From assembly GCF_000378185.1 (NCBI RefSeq), contig NZ_KB899394.1:1-53393 (forward strand): a stretch of 53,393 nt of DNA. Reading direction: 5' to 3'. The number at the start of each line of letters is the position of its first letter. Position 1 is the stretch's first letter. The DNA is from Salinimonas chungwhensis DSM 16280 (lineage in GTDB: Bacteria > Pseudomonadota > Gammaproteobacteria > Enterobacterales > Alteromonadaceae). Both the position numbers and the translations under genes were made by a program. This document shows, piece after piece, positions 9,320 to 18,511 of the stretch. The notes below the pieces were generated by a model, which saw only the letters and a program-made list of their open reading frames with translations, had not been told where the DNA came from and ran no database searches.

Positions 9320-10284
9320 GACATTTTCCACTGGCCTTTATACAACGCCAATAGCAGTAACGGTCCGCCAATGGTTGCCGTCACCATGGAAACCGGCAGC
9401 GTCATCCAGCTGGTAAGTTCACTACACAGCGCAACCAGCAGCAACACAAGTGCACCCGTTAGAGCGCAAGCGGGCAACAAAGTACGATTATCATAACCAA
9501 TCAGCATCCGCAAAAAATGCGGCACCAATAAACCTACAAATGCAATGGAGCCGGCAATTGAGACGCAAGCGCCAACGCCCAACGCACACACGATAAGATT
9601 ATTGCGCACCAGGCGGGATGGCTCAGCACCGGCAGCCGCAGCAAGGGTCGCCCCGCCATATAACCAGTTCAGTGTTTTCGAATGAAAAATTTGATAAGAC
9701 AGGCTGAGCAGAATAATCGGGCCGGCCACAGCAAGTATCCACCAGTCAGTTTGATGCAAACTGCCCATCAGCCAGAAGGTCAGGTTACGCAGCGCCTGCG
9801 CATCAGCAAGCAAGTACAGCCAGGCTATCGCCGCACCAGCGACTGTGGATATGGCAATTCCGGCCAGTATCACTGCGGTAGCTGACGCCTGCAAACGACG
9901 CGCTACCATATAAATCAGCCAGGTCGAGCACAGCGCTCCGATAAAGCAGGCTACGGGGAGTAAATAAAAATAATTGATATCGCTTGAGGGAAATAGCAGT
10001 AATACCACCGCCGCCATCAGGCTGGCACCACTGGAAATACCGATGATACCAGGATCAGCCAGAGGATTATGAAGGGTGACCTGCAAGGTGGCAGCACTCA
10101 CCGAGAGGCCGGCGCCCACCAGCGCAGCGGTCAAAATGAGCGGAAGCTGCAACTGGACCATAATATGCCATAATGTCTGATGAGCGAGTTCGCCGTCTAA
10201 ACTGTCTTTGGCCAGAATAATGACTGCAACCAGCAGGCAAAGCCCCACAAGGCTTGATAAAACTGCGCGGGGAGAAGATGTCAC
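9316..10284 (-). CDS. btuC: Vitamin B12 import permease BtuC (FecCD family)
   Basis: A 322-aa permease with about ten hydrophobic helices and the FecCD hallmarks: LQVTLHNPLADPGIIGISSGASL near the first third and GSIAFVGLLVPHFLRMLIG near residue 250. It forms the transmembrane channel of the importer with BtuD. The start is a GTG at 10284 that overlaps the stop of the upstream phosphatase gene (GTGA), so translation of the two is probably coupled. Assignment to cobalamin rather than haem or siderophores rests on its BtuC-like length and pairing with BtuD. Confidence 0.87.
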   Translation of the reverse strand: MTSSPRAVLSSLVGLCLLVAVIILAKDSLDGELAHQTLWHIMVQLQLPLILTAALVGAGLSVSAATLQVTLHNPLADPGIIGISSGASLMAAVVLLLFPSSDINYFYLLPVACFIGALCSTWLIYMVARRLQASATAVILAGIAISTVAGAAIAWLYLLADAQALRNLTFWLMGSLHQTDWWILAVAGPIILLSLSYQIFHSKTLNWLYGGATLAAAAGAEPSRLVRNNLIVCALGVGACVSIAGSIAFVGLLVPHFLRMLIGYDNRTLLPACALTGALVLLLVALCSELTSWMTLPVSMVTATIGGPLLLLALYKGQWKMS

Positions 10285-10748
10285 AGTTTGCTCTTTATAT
10301 CCTCTATCAGCCCTTCACTGGCTTGCTCAATCAACTCCAGAACTAATTCGAATCCTTTTTTACCGCCATAATAAGGATCAGGCACTTCATCATAAGTACT
10401 GTCGGCGAAATCCAGAAAAAGTTTTATTTTCTCATGATAAGCCGGCTCACTCACTTTTTTTAAGTTCTCAAAATTACTTTTATCCATCGCCAGAACATAA
10501 TCAAATTTTTCAAAATCAGACGCGGCTACTTTACGACAAGAAATTCCCGTAAAATCGTACCCCTTGGCTTTACCCGCCGCTTGCGAGCGTTTATCCGGTG
10601 GATTACCGATATGATATCCATGCGTGCCGGCCGAATCGATACCGACAGAAATACCTGCTTCTTTAGCTTTTTGACGAAAAACGGCCTCGGCCGTGGGTGA
10701 GCGGCAGATATTGCCCAGACATACAAATAAAACCGAGGGTGTACTCAA
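10281..10748 (-). CDS. Low-molecular-weight protein tyrosine phosphatase
   Basis: A 155-aa phosphatase with the catalytic P-loop CLGNICRS (C-X5-R-S) near the N-terminus and the general-acid loop DPYYGG near residue 120. Family members dephosphorylate tyrosine kinases or small phospho-compounds in the cytoplasm. The likely start is a TTG at 10748, with AAGGA seven bases upstream; an upstream TTG at 10781 would add 11 polar residues. The gene overlaps btuC by four bases. An exopolysaccharide kinase partner, usual for many family members, is absent here. In some bacteria an LMW-PTP-like protein travels with B12 genes; whether it acts on a cobamide precursor is only a suggestion. Confidence 0.92.
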   Translation of the reverse strand: MSTPSVLFVCLGNICRSPTAEAVFRQKAKEAGISVGIDSAGTHGYHIGNPPDKRSQAAGKAKGYDFTGISCRKVAASDFEKFDYVLAMDKSNFENLKKVSEPAYHEKIKLFLDFADSTYDEVPDPYYGGKKGFELVLELIEQASEGLIEDIKSKL

Positions 10749-10927
10749 AACGTCATCCTTTTTACTGCTATTGTCGTTCAAACCGGACTATCAAAAAAAC
10801 ACCGGGGTAGCTGACAAGTATTGACACATCGGCCGTCAGAAATTGCCCCAGGTATTAGCTTGCCATATCAGATAGCTTTCATAAATCATTTCTGGCGGAT
10901 GCTGCGATTTTTTTCTGATTTAAAAAG

Positions 10928-10956
10928 AAAAAAGGCAGATAAAATCTGCCTTTTTT
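10928..10956 (-). terminator. Rho-independent terminator after azurin
   Basis: A near-perfect hairpin, AAAAAAGGCAGA paired with TCTGCCTTTTTT around a five-base loop, 20 bases past the azurin stop. Because both flanks are A/T runs it can end transcripts from either strand. Confidence 0.88.
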
Positions 10957-10976
10957 ACTAATAAAATTGCACGCTC

Positions 10977-11432
10977 TTATTGCACTTTAAGCGTTCCCTT
11001 CATCAGGCTGATGTGGCCTGGGAAAGAACAGAAAAATGTATAATCTTCAGACTTATTTAAGTCGCTTACCGAAAAAGTGACCGAAGACTCACCGCCACCG
11101 CCAATCAAATCGGTATTGGCGATGATACGCTCATCATCAGGCTTTAGATAACCATTATCAATGCCGGCTGCCATGCCATCTGTAGCTACAGCTTGCGCCT
11201 CACCGGACTCTGTCAGTACCCAGTTGTGACCCATAACCGCCTTTTCCATCTTGCCGGTATGGGTCAGCGTGAGCGTAAATTCCTCACATGAAGCCGGTAC
11301 CACAATCTCTTTTTTGTTGTACTGCATAGCATCATTGCTTTCAATGGTGGTTTCGCACTCGTTAGACTGCGCGCTGACTGCTCCTGACGCTAACAGCGCT
11401 GCACCGGCAAATAAACTAGCTATTTTTTTCAT
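10977..11432 (-). CDS. azu: Azurin (type 1 blue copper protein)
   Basis: A 151-aa periplasmic electron carrier with a 21-residue signal peptide ending in AVSA. The copper ligands are visible: His in MGHNWVL, Cys in FFCSFPGH, the following His, and Met in ISLMKGTLKV. The amino-terminal NECETTIESNDAM with its disulfide Cys and the TLTHTGK block are typical of azurins. It passes electrons between respiratory or denitrification enzymes, or to a peroxidase. It is transcribed alone, with its own terminator at 10928-10956. Confidence 0.95.
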   Translation of the reverse strand: MKKIASLFAGAALLASGAVSAQSNECETTIESNDAMQYNKKEIVVPASCEEFTLTLTHTGKMEKAVMGHNWVLTESGEAQAVATDGMAAGIDNGYLKPDDERIIANTDLIGGGGESSVTFSVSDLNKSEDYTFFCSFPGHISLMKGTLKVQ

Positions 11433-11630
11433 TACAGTTCCTCTTAATTCACATGTAAAAATGTAGGGTACAAACCAAACAGGTTTGGCTGTCCATTAAT
11501 ACATTCACTTACGAGTAATTCAGACGATAGGCTCATTTTACCCGGCAATTCTGACGCAGGTTTAATGGTTTGCAGATATACTGGTGAGCAGCAAAATGAG
11601 ATAGTCTTTATCACTTTTACGGAGGCAGTA

Positions 11631-12344
11631 ATGCACGCACATGTATTGATGTTAAGCAGTTCACGGGCAGGCAGCGAAGACTACCTTGAGCATGCAAAAT
11701 CTTTTTTGTTTGGCCACCTTGGCGATAATCGCGAGATCTTATTTGTCCCCTATGCTGGGGTAACTGTGAATTGGGACGCCTATTGTGAAAAGGTTGCCCA
11801 AGCGCTACCTGAATTCAATATCAGGGGTTTGCATACTTATGATGATCCTGCAGCTGCGCTGAATCAGGCAAAAAATAACCATCAGGCGATTGTGGTCGGC
11901 GGCGGTAACACCTTCAGTCTTCTTCATACTCTATACCAGCAAGATCTGATGGGGACATTAAAAAGCGTGGTAACCAATGGCACCCCATATATAGGCTGGA
12001 GTGCTGGTGCCAACATTTGTGGTCTGACAATTCGCACCACCAATGACATGCCTATTATCGAACCGCCATCGTTTGAGGCCCTGGGTTTTATCAACTGCCA
12101 GCTAAATCCGCACTACAGTAATTTTGCCCCCTCTGGTCACAATGGTGAAACCCGGGATCAGCGCCTGGCCGAGTTTACTGCCCTCAATCCCGAGACAGCA
12201 GTTATCGGTATTCCAGAAGGAACAGCGCTCAGTCTGACAGAAGGCAGACTCACGCTGCTGGGTGATGTGGAAGGATTTGTGTTTGTAGGTGAGGAAAAAA
12301 CCGCTATACAACCCACTGCTGATTTAAGTGAGTATATTCGTTAA
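11631..12344 (+). CDS. pepE: Peptidase S51 family, dipeptidase E
   Basis: A 237-aa cytoplasmic serine peptidase that cleaves Asp-X dipeptides. The nucleophile elbow GWSAGANI, the preceding VVGGGNTFSLL and the downstream NPHYSNF with the likely catalytic His match E. coli PepE in order and length. The ATG at 11631 has GGAGG eight bases upstream, which decides the start against an upstream in-frame TTG at 11565. Its 3' end overlaps the convergent bioD gene by 21 bases. Confidence 0.93.
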   Translation: MHAHVLMLSSSRAGSEDYLEHAKSFLFGHLGDNREILFVPYAGVTVNWDAYCEKVAQALPEFNIRGLHTYDDPAAALNQAKNNHQAIVVGGGNTFSLLHTLYQQDLMGTLKSVVTNGTPYIGWSAGANICGLTIRTTNDMPIIEPPSFEALGFINCQLNPHYSNFAPSGHNGETRDQRLAEFTALNPETAVIGIPEGTALSLTEGRLTLLGDVEGFVFVGEEKTAIQPTADLSEYIR

Positions 12345-12992
12345 CCGGGATCGCGTGGTGAGCTCATCATCATAGGGTATTTCAGCCAGTAGCGGGGCGT
12401 CGATAGCTTGTTTTAAGGTGTTCAGATTGTCCTTATAATACGGCATCGGTGTGGCTGACAGGCAATTAGCCACCCAGCCGTGAGGGGATAAGCCAGTCTG
12501 AGCGATGGCCTGAACAGTCAGTAGTGCATGATTCAGACAGCCAAGGCGCATTCCTACAACCATAATGACCGGTAGCTCCAGCACCTTTACCACGTCTGGC
12601 ATCCAGATGCCGTTTCCCAAAGGTAACTGCCACCCTCCGGCTCCTTCCATTAATAGCAGGTCAGGATTGAAGCTGGCCAGAGTCTGATAACCGTCAATGA
12701 GCTGCTGCACAGTCAATACTATACCGGCCTCAGCAGCAGCAATATGCGGCGCAATAGGCGGCAGCAACGCCACGGGATTAACCTGCCCTAGCGTAGCACC
12801 CACATTACTAGCCTGCCACAGCGCCTGTGCGTCTTCATTGACAGGAACGTTATCGATAATGTCGCATCCGGCTGAAACCGGTTTATATCCGACGACCCGC
12901 TTGCCCGCAAAGCGCTGGGTTTCCAATAGCTTGGCAGTAAAATAGGTTTTACCAACCTCGGTGTCGGTGCCGGTGATAAAAAAAGACTGCAT
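12324..12992 (-). CDS. bioD: Dethiobiotin synthetase BioD
   Basis: ATP-dependent carboxylase that closes the ureido ring of dethiobiotin from 7,8-diaminopelargonate and CO2. The 222-aa protein starts with the P-loop TGTDTEVGKTYFT and carries KPVSAGCD and LLMEGAGGWQLPL. It is last in bioBFCD; its ATG lies one base after the bioC stop. The 3' end overlaps pepE on the other strand. Confidence 0.95.
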   Translation of the reverse strand: MQSFFITGTDTEVGKTYFTAKLLETQRFAGKRVVGYKPVSAGCDIIDNVPVNEDAQALWQASNVGATLGQVNPVALLPPIAPHIAAAEAGIVLTVQQLIDGYQTLASFNPDLLLMEGAGGWQLPLGNGIWMPDVVKVLELPVIMVVGMRLGCLNHALLTVQAIAQTGLSPHGWVANCLSATPMPYYKDNLNTLKQAIDAPLLAEIPYDDELTTRSRLTNILT

Positions 12993-12993
12993 G

Positions 12994-13764
12994 TTATTTC
13001 TCCAGGGTCAGGTGGGCAATGCGATACGTTAGTGGCAACTTACCTGAAGGGGTAAGATATTTTTGATAGGCCTGGTTCAGCGCACGCAGATCCTGTCGCG
13101 TTAATGTATTCACAGTGACTGCCCCGGATCGGGCCCCGGCACCCACCGCCTTTATGGAGCGCAACAAGCCCAGAATATCGTTAAACTCATCCACGTATTC
13201 TTCGCATCCTGCCAGGCGAACGGTAAAGCCTGCCTTGTGCGCAGCATTTACCCATTCTGTGAAGGATGCCATGAGATTGGTGGTCACCGCTAACCCACAA
13301 CGCTGGCGGCTTTGATTAAGCTGAGTAAACGAACCATCCACCATAATACTTAGTGCTGCAGTACCGCCAGGAACCAGCACTCGATTAATTTGGTCCATGA
13401 CTGTATCGCTATTGCTGCACCACTGCAGTGCCATGCTGGAAAAAATACAGTCAAAGGATGCATCACAAAATGGCAGATGCTGCGCATCGCCGACGCTGAA
13501 CACAAGCTCAGGATAGCGTTCCTGCGCTACCTGGACCATACCCGGTGCTATATCGATACCCTGAGCGGTGAAACCCATTTTATCCAACTGTGCAGTATTT
13601 TTTCCGGTACCACACCCCACATCCAGCAAATGTCCTGAGCTCAACGGCAGTAACTGCATTGCGTGTGATGCAATCCGCTGTTGTATGTGAGCAATGTCAT
13701 CATATTGAGTGGCCGCGTGGCTAAAATTTCGCGCTACCTCGCTACAAGCGGCTTGTACGTTCAT
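12994..13764 (-). CDS. bioC: Malonyl-ACP O-methyltransferase BioC
   Basis: SAM-dependent methyltransferase that methylates malonyl-ACP so that fatty acid synthesis can build the pimelate moiety. The 256-aa protein has the SAM motif LLDVGCGTGKNT, followed by GIDIAPGMVQVAQ and FDCIFSSMALQWC as in E. coli BioC. It overlaps bioF by four bases (ATGA) and abuts bioD. No bioH, bioG or similar esterase gene follows, so the pimeloyl-ACP methyl ester must be cleaved by an enzyme coded elsewhere. Confidence 0.93.
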   Translation of the reverse strand: MNVQAACSEVARNFSHAATQYDDIAHIQQRIASHAMQLLPLSSGHLLDVGCGTGKNTAQLDKMGFTAQGIDIAPGMVQVAQERYPELVFSVGDAQHLPFCDASFDCIFSSMALQWCSNSDTVMDQINRVLVPGGTAALSIMVDGSFTQLNQSRQRCGLAVTTNLMASFTEWVNAAHKAGFTVRLAGCEEYVDEFNDILGLLRSIKAVGAGARSGAVTVNTLTRQDLRALNQAYQKYLTPSGKLPLTYRIAHLTLEK

Positions 13765-14924
13765 GACAGATTCGCCCTGGCTAGTATCAGCGCATCCACT
13801 AATGCATCAATATCCTTTGTCGTATGCGCAGCGCTTAGTGTCACCCGCAGCCGGTCGGTTCCCTTAGGAACGGTTGGGTAACGAATGGCGGGTACCCACA
13901 TCCCGCGGGTTTGCAAAGCATAGCTTAACGCCACGGCTTGCTGGGGGCCTTCGGTCATAATAGGCTGTATCGCAGTTTGCGAATCGCTGAGCTGCAGACC
14001 ACATTGTTTAGCCTGGCGCCTGAAGTGTTGAACATTTCTGCGCAACTGTTGCTGGCGACGTCCGTCCTGCAGCTGTTCCAAAGAATACAGTGTAGCCACG
14101 GCCTGGCCCGGCGGCATGGATGTGGAATAAATATAGTGGCGCGCGGTATTGATTAGTAGCTCTATGAGCTGTTGGGACCCGGCGACGAATGCCCCGGCGG
14201 TGCCAACCGCTTTGCCAAATGTACCCATCAATACTGGCACATCCTGTTGGCTTAGCGCACTGGCCTGCGCGCACCCCAGTCCGTTATCACCAAGAATGCC
14301 AAAACCATGGGCATCATCGACCATCAGCCAGCTGTTGCTCTGACGGGCCATCTCACAAAGCTGGAGAAGCGGCGCACTGTCACCATCCATACTAAAGATG
14401 CTTTCTGTGGCAATCAGCCGGTTAGGCTGTTGGGTGTTTTCCAGCAACGCGTGTAAATGGTCAAGATTATTATGCCTGAAACGTCGAAAAACAGCATTGG
14501 ACGCCATCGCCCCGTCAATGAATGATGCATGCATAAACTTATCAGCCAAAATGGTGCCCGGCTGACTGAATAACGCCTGAATTATTGCCTGATTTGCGGC
14601 AAAACCGGAATTGAACAGTAACACAGCATCACGCTTAAGGTGTGTGGCCAGATAAGTTTCAAGGCCACTGTGGGCCTGGGTATAGCCGGTGACAAGCGCA
14701 GAAGCGCCACTACCTCCACCAAATTGCGCCAGCCCCTCCACCCAGGTTTGCTGTAAACCCGGATCATGACGCATACCAAGGTAATCGTTGCTGGCAAAAT
14801 TCAGATAATGCTGACCTTCAATACAGACAATGCCATCTTTTTCGTAATCTACCGTAACCCGTTGGCGCTGGTAGCCCTGATGCGACAGCTGCGCCAGTTT
14901 TTCAGGGATCCAGTCAAATGCCAT
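13761..14924 (-). CDS. bioF: 8-amino-7-oxononanoate synthase BioF
   Basis: PLP enzyme that joins pimeloyl-ACP and alanine to form 8-amino-7-oxononanoate. The 387-aa protein contains NFASNDYLG, GGSGASALVTG, the DDAHGFG block holding the Asp that contacts PLP, and MGTFGKAVG, where the Lys forms the internal aldimine. Its start shares one base with the bioB stop (TGATG) and its stop overlaps bioC, so bioBFCD is a tightly coupled operon. Confidence 0.96.
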   Translation of the reverse strand: MAFDWIPEKLAQLSHQGYQRQRVTVDYEKDGIVCIEGQHYLNFASNDYLGMRHDPGLQQTWVEGLAQFGGGSGASALVTGYTQAHSGLETYLATHLKRDAVLLFNSGFAANQAIIQALFSQPGTILADKFMHASFIDGAMASNAVFRRFRHNNLDHLHALLENTQQPNRLIATESIFSMDGDSAPLLQLCEMARQSNSWLMVDDAHGFGILGDNGLGCAQASALSQQDVPVLMGTFGKAVGTAGAFVAGSQQLIELLINTARHYIYSTSMPPGQAVATLYSLEQLQDGRRQQQLRRNVQHFRRQAKQCGLQLSDSQTAIQPIMTEGPQQAVALSYALQTRGMWVPAIRYPTVPKGTDRLRVTLSAAHTTKDIDALVDALILARANLS

Positions 14925-16012
14925 CAGATATGCGCTGCCGGCGTTTTAGTTGCATCATAGAATAAGTCTGCAGTATTACGTTCAGCAATCTCTTCGTGCA
15001 ATGTTTGCGCATGGGCTTCATCGGAATAGTCCCGCGTACGCTCTGTATTGATGCCTAGCTTTTTAAACAAACGAACGTCCTCATGGGTGTCCGGATTAGA
15101 TGTAGTTAACAGTTTGCAGCCATAGAAAATAGAATTCGCACCGGCCATAAAGCATAGAGCCTGCATTTGCTCGTTCATATCTTCCCGGCCTGCAGATAAA
15201 CGAACATGAGAAGCCGGCATCATAATTCGCGCAACGGCGATGGTGCGGATAAACTCAAACGGCTCCAGATCATCAACGTTATCCAAAGGCGTTCCTTCCA
15301 CCTTTACCAGCATGTTGATTGGCACACTTTCGGGCTGTTGTGGCAGATTGGCCAGCGCAATCAATAGCCCGGCGCGATCCTTGCCGCTTTCGCCCATACC
15401 GACAATGCCACCAGAACATACATTCATACCGGCATGGCGCACGTTGTCCAGCGTGTTAAGGCGATCCTGATACGTTCTGGTTGTGATAATATCGCCATAG
15501 TACTCTGGCGAGGTGTCCAGATTATGGTTGTAATAGTCTAACCCGGCCTGTTTTAAAGCTGTCGCCTGTTCGCGTGAAAGCATCCCCAGGGTCATGCAGG
15601 TTTCCAGCCCGAGTTTTTTGACCTCTGAGATGAGTCTGGTGACATATGGCATATCCCGTTCTTTGGGATTACGCCACGCAGCGCCCATGCAGAAGCGGGT
15701 TGAGCCTGCTGCCTTTGCTTCTTTTGCCCGTTCGATGACCTTTTCCACTTCCATCAAACGCTCTTTTTCAAGCCCGGTATCATAACGCGCGCTTTGCGGG
15801 CAATACTTGCAATCTTCCGGGCATGCACCAGTTTTGATCGACAGCAAAGTCGATACCTGCACCTCGTTAGGGTCAAAGTGGGCACGATGCACTGTTTGTG
15901 CCTTGAACAATAAATCGTTAAACGGCATCGCAAACAACGCTTCTACTTCGGCGGTTGTCCAGTCGTTGCGAATCTCCCGGGCTGACGAGACAAATTGTGG
16001 TGCAGCAGTCAT
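14924..16012 (-). CDS. bioB: Biotin synthase BioB
   Basis: Radical SAM enzyme inserting sulfur into dethiobiotin. The 362-aa protein has the [10 protein letters not shown] cluster motif (residues ~53-60), the [11 protein letters not shown] block, the [13 protein letters not shown] block and [11 protein letters not shown], including residues for the auxiliary [2Fe-2S] cluster. AAAGGA lies just upstream of the ATG at 16012. It leads the bioBFCD operon, divergent from bioA, with about 100 bp between the two starts. Confidence 0.97.
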   Translation of the reverse strand: MTAAPQFVSSAREIRNDWTTAEVEALFAMPFNDLLFKAQTVHRAHFDPNEVQVSTLLSIKTGACPEDCKYCPQSARYDTGLEKERLMEVEKVIERAKEAKAAGSTRFCMGAAWRNPKERDMPYVTRLISEVKKLGLETCMTLGMLSREQATALKQAGLDYYNHNLDTSPEYYGDIITTRTYQDRLNTLDNVRHAGMNVCSGGIVGMGESGKDRAGLLIALANLPQQPESVPINMLVKVEGTPLDNVDDLEPFEFIRTIAVARIMMPASHVRLSAGREDMNEQMQALCFMAGANSIFYGCKLLTTSNPDTHEDVRLFKKLGINTERTRDYSDEAHAQTLHEEIAERNTADLFYDATKTPAAHI

Positions 16013-16066
16013 GACCTGTCCTTTACTATTGATATTTGCTGGCTTAGTCTATGCACACCGACGGAG

Positions 16067-16099
16067 TTGTCAACTCTGACCATTTTTAAACCTTTACTG
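16067..16099. promoter_or_regulatory. Candidate BirA operator between bioB and bioA
   Basis: In gammaproteobacteria BirA usually represses bioA and bioB from an operator with arms TTGTNAACY and RGTTNACAA some 14-16 bases apart. Here TTGTCAACT (16067-16075) matches one arm fully; the other arm, CCTTTACTG at 16091-16099 after a 15-base spacer, matches only partly. Position between the divergent genes supports the call; the weak second arm leaves it uncertain. Confidence 0.4.
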
Positions 16100-16110
16100 C
16101 TGGCTATATT

Positions 16111-17376
16111 TTGAACAATATTGATTTTGATAAACGCCACATCTGGCACCCTTACACCTCGGCGGTTAACCCGCTGCCCTGTTATGAGGTCACTGGAGCA
16201 GCGGGCACAGAAATCCATCTGGCTACCGGCGAGAAACTGGTGGATGGTATGTCCAGCTGGTGGGCGGCCATTCACGGCTATAATCACCCGGCTCTCAACG
16301 CCGCAGCCCATCAACAGATTGATAAGTTTTCCCACGTTATGTTTGGGGGGCTGACGCACGAGCCTGCGATTGATGTTTGTCAGCAATTACTGGCCATGGC
16401 CCCGGCAGGACTTGAACGCGTATTTCTGGCCGATTCCGGCTCGGTGTCCGTGGAAGTTGCATTAAAAATGGCACTGCAATACTGGGCCTGCCAGGGGCGG
16501 CCGGATAAGCATAAAATTGTCACGCCACGCAATGGTTATCATGGCGACACGTTTGCGGCTATGTCAGTGTGTGATCCGGTTAACGGCATGCACAGTTTAT
16601 TTTCCAATATGCTTGCACCGCAACTGTTTGCACCCGCACCCCAGACTCAGTTCGGCCAAACCTTCAGCGAAGATGATATATTGCCCCTGGAAGAGTTGTT
16701 TGACAGTCATCATCACGAACTGGCTGCGCTGATAATTGAGCCTATTGTTCAGGGTGCCGGTGGAATGCGGATTTACCACCCTGAGTATCTGCGGCGCTGC
16801 AGACAGCTGTGTGACCAATACGATGTGCTGCTTATCTGCGATGAAATCGCCACAGGCTTTGGTCGCACTGGCAAACTGTTTGGGTGTGAGCACGCGCAAA
16901 TAAGTCCGGATATAATGTGTGTCGGAAAAGCACTGACCGGCGGGTACATGACACTGGCTGCAACGATGTGTACTGAAGATGTTGCGCTGGGGGTGTGCCA
17001 GGGAGAGCCTGGAGTATTTATGCACGGCCCCACCTACATGGGTAACCCTCTGGCGTGTTCAGTGGCAGCGGCCAGCCTCAACATTATTGCGCAGAATAAC
17101 TGGCAAAAACAGGTCGAGGCAATTGAAGCGCAGCTCAAAGCAACCCTACCCGATTGTTTGTCTCTGGCTGCGGTTAAAGATGTCCGGGTGCTGGGCGCTA
17201 TTGGTGTGGTAGAGACTCATCACTCTGTTGACGTAGCCCGTCTGCAAAGACATTTTGTAAAAGCAGGCGTCTGGATTCGACCTTTTAATAAACTGGTTTA
17301 TATTATGCCACCGTATATTATTACGCCAGACGCGTTAACACGCCTGACCGATGCGATTTATGATGCGCTAAGTTAA
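16111..17376 (+). CDS. bioA: Adenosylmethionine-8-amino-7-oxononanoate aminotransferase BioA
   Basis: Class III PLP aminotransferase converting 8-amino-7-oxononanoate to 7,8-diaminopelargonate with SAM as amino donor. The 421-aa protein shows HIWHPYTS near its start, GMSSWWAAIHGYNHP, DSGSVSVEVALKMA, the PLP-contacting LLICDEIATGFGRTG, the Schiff-base Lys in VGKALTGGY, and GPTYMGNPLACSVA. Translation probably begins at a TTG (16111), since no earlier ATG fits and the alignment to the family starts here. It is divergent from bioBFCD. Confidence 0.95.
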   Translation: MNNIDFDKRHIWHPYTSAVNPLPCYEVTGAAGTEIHLATGEKLVDGMSSWWAAIHGYNHPALNAAAHQQIDKFSHVMFGGLTHEPAIDVCQQLLAMAPAGLERVFLADSGSVSVEVALKMALQYWACQGRPDKHKIVTPRNGYHGDTFAAMSVCDPVNGMHSLFSNMLAPQLFAPAPQTQFGQTFSEDDILPLEELFDSHHHELAALIIEPIVQGAGGMRIYHPEYLRRCRQLCDQYDVLLICDEIATGFGRTGKLFGCEHAQISPDIMCVGKALTGGYMTLAATMCTEDVALGVCQGEPGVFMHGPTYMGNPLACSVAAASLNIIAQNNWQKQVEAIEAQLKATLPDCLSLAAVKDVRVLGAIGVVETHHSVDVARLQRHFVKAGVWIRPFNKLVYIMPPYIITPDALTRLTDAIYDALS

Positions 17377-17410
17377 CAGTAGCGCGCCATTTTTCATCAC
17401 GGGGACCTGC

Positions 17411-17935
17411 ATGAAAGTTTTAGTTAATGTAATTGATAAAATTATTTTTGCCGCTGTTTTTATTCTAGCGCTGCAGGTTCCTATTCTGGCTGATCACTAT
17501 CGGCAGTATCTGGCCGGTTATCATGATGCGACAGCCCAAAGTGTCAAGGCATATCGTCAGCTTGCTCAGCAATACGGCTATGACAATGTCGATGCGATGA
17601 TCGATGAACTGCAGAACAACCAGGAACCTGTCGTCAGAGAAGATGCGGCAAATAAAGCCAGACAATTACAAGATCTGATCTCACTAAAACAGGGAATAGA
17701 AACACTCAGCCAGGGCAATTATTTTACCCAGGCCTGGTATATGTTCACCCCCTCCCGTTTTGCTACACTGCGGCGCGTTGCAGACAACTTTTCACCTTCT
17801 GTACCATTGGCACCTGCTGCTGTGCTGTTCAGCCTGATAACGGCTATCGTGATTAATTTGCTATTCTGGACGCCGGCCTTATGTGTCAGGGGTGTTCGAA
17901 AGTTGCGCAAAAAGCCAATCCGATTTGCCAGGTAA
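17411..17935 (+). CDS. DUF2937 family inner-membrane protein
   Basis: A 174-aa protein with one hydrophobic segment at each end (about residues 9-27 and 136-158) and a charged helical middle that would lie in the periplasm. The overall plan and the N-terminal KIIFAAVFILALQVPILADHY segment fit the DUF2937 family, whose function is unknown. It follows bioA by 35 bases on the same strand and could be read through from it, but a link to biotin is not implied. Confidence 0.75.
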   Translation: MKVLVNVIDKIIFAAVFILALQVPILADHYRQYLAGYHDATAQSVKAYRQLAQQYGYDNVDAMIDELQNNQEPVVREDAANKARQLQDLISLKQGIETLSQGNYFTQAWYMFTPSRFATLRRVADNFSPSVPLAPAAVLFSLITAIVINLLFWTPALCVRGVRKLRKKPIRFAR

Positions 17936-18106
17936 TCCTTTCATATTTTCAAACTACCAGGAAAATTGTGCGCGTCAGCTTGTCAGGCTTATTTATAGTA
18001 CTTTTGTATCAGCCTGGTATGTTTAAGTTTTTCAGTCGGTTATGACAGTATTGTAATAAAGCCTGCAGCACCGGTACTTATTTTGCAGTTTTAAACATGA
18101 GTAAGA

Positions 18107-18171
18107 CCTTTAATGGCCGGCCCATGAGCCAAGATACAGTTGTGCCGAACTCATTGACCATTAATTAAAGG
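18107..18171. repeat. Inverted repeat upstream of a small gene
   Basis: CCTTTAATGG at 18107-18116 faces CCATTAATTAAAGG at 18158-18171, giving an imperfect stem with a four-base bulge and a ~40-base loop. It ends 34 bases before the start of the gene at 18206. It may be a leader structure; nothing identifies it as a known riboswitch. Confidence 0.4.
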
Positions 18172-18205
18172 CCTATTGATTTACTGCGGAAAAACAGGTT
18201 GTACT

Positions 18206-18487
18206 ATGAAAGAAAACAACACGCTATTAATCGGTCAGGTGTTGCAATTAAGAGACAAATTGGTTGCTAAACGCCATGCTATTCCCTCATCAATGCTGGG
18301 CGAATGGTCGAATCTACAAAAACGCACTTCAGAATTTGATATCAGCCGTTCGTTTGATCGGGCAGTGAAAGGTACGCATTTTACCAAGCCTTCCGTTTAT
18401 AGCGGGCAGGACGATGAGCTAAGTGAACTGGTGAGCTCACTGAAAGAATTCAATCAGCGTATTACCCAGCCTCGAAGCCATCATTAA
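18206..18487 (+). CDS. Small hypothetical protein
   Basis: A 93-aa soluble, charged and likely helical protein (MKENNTLLIGQVLQLRDKL at its start). I do not recognise a family. I use the ATG at 18206, with AGGT six bases upstream; an in-frame TTG at 18176 would add ten residues. It ends 24 bases before the convergent GNAT/C39 gene. Coding is plausible from the lack of alternatives and from composition, but homologues are needed to confirm it. Confidence 0.6.
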   Translation: MKENNTLLIGQVLQLRDKLVAKRHAIPSSMLGEWSNLQKRTSEFDISRSFDRAVKGTHFTKPSVYSGQDDELSELVSSLKEFNQRITQPRSHH

Positions 18488-18511
18488 ACGGCATGCATTG
18501 GCTCTGCCTGA

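Noticed and set aside
10749..10927. Looked for a cobalamin riboswitch upstream of the phosphatase-btuCD operon
   Set aside because: No B12-box-like sequence or matching stems could be seen in this short stretch.
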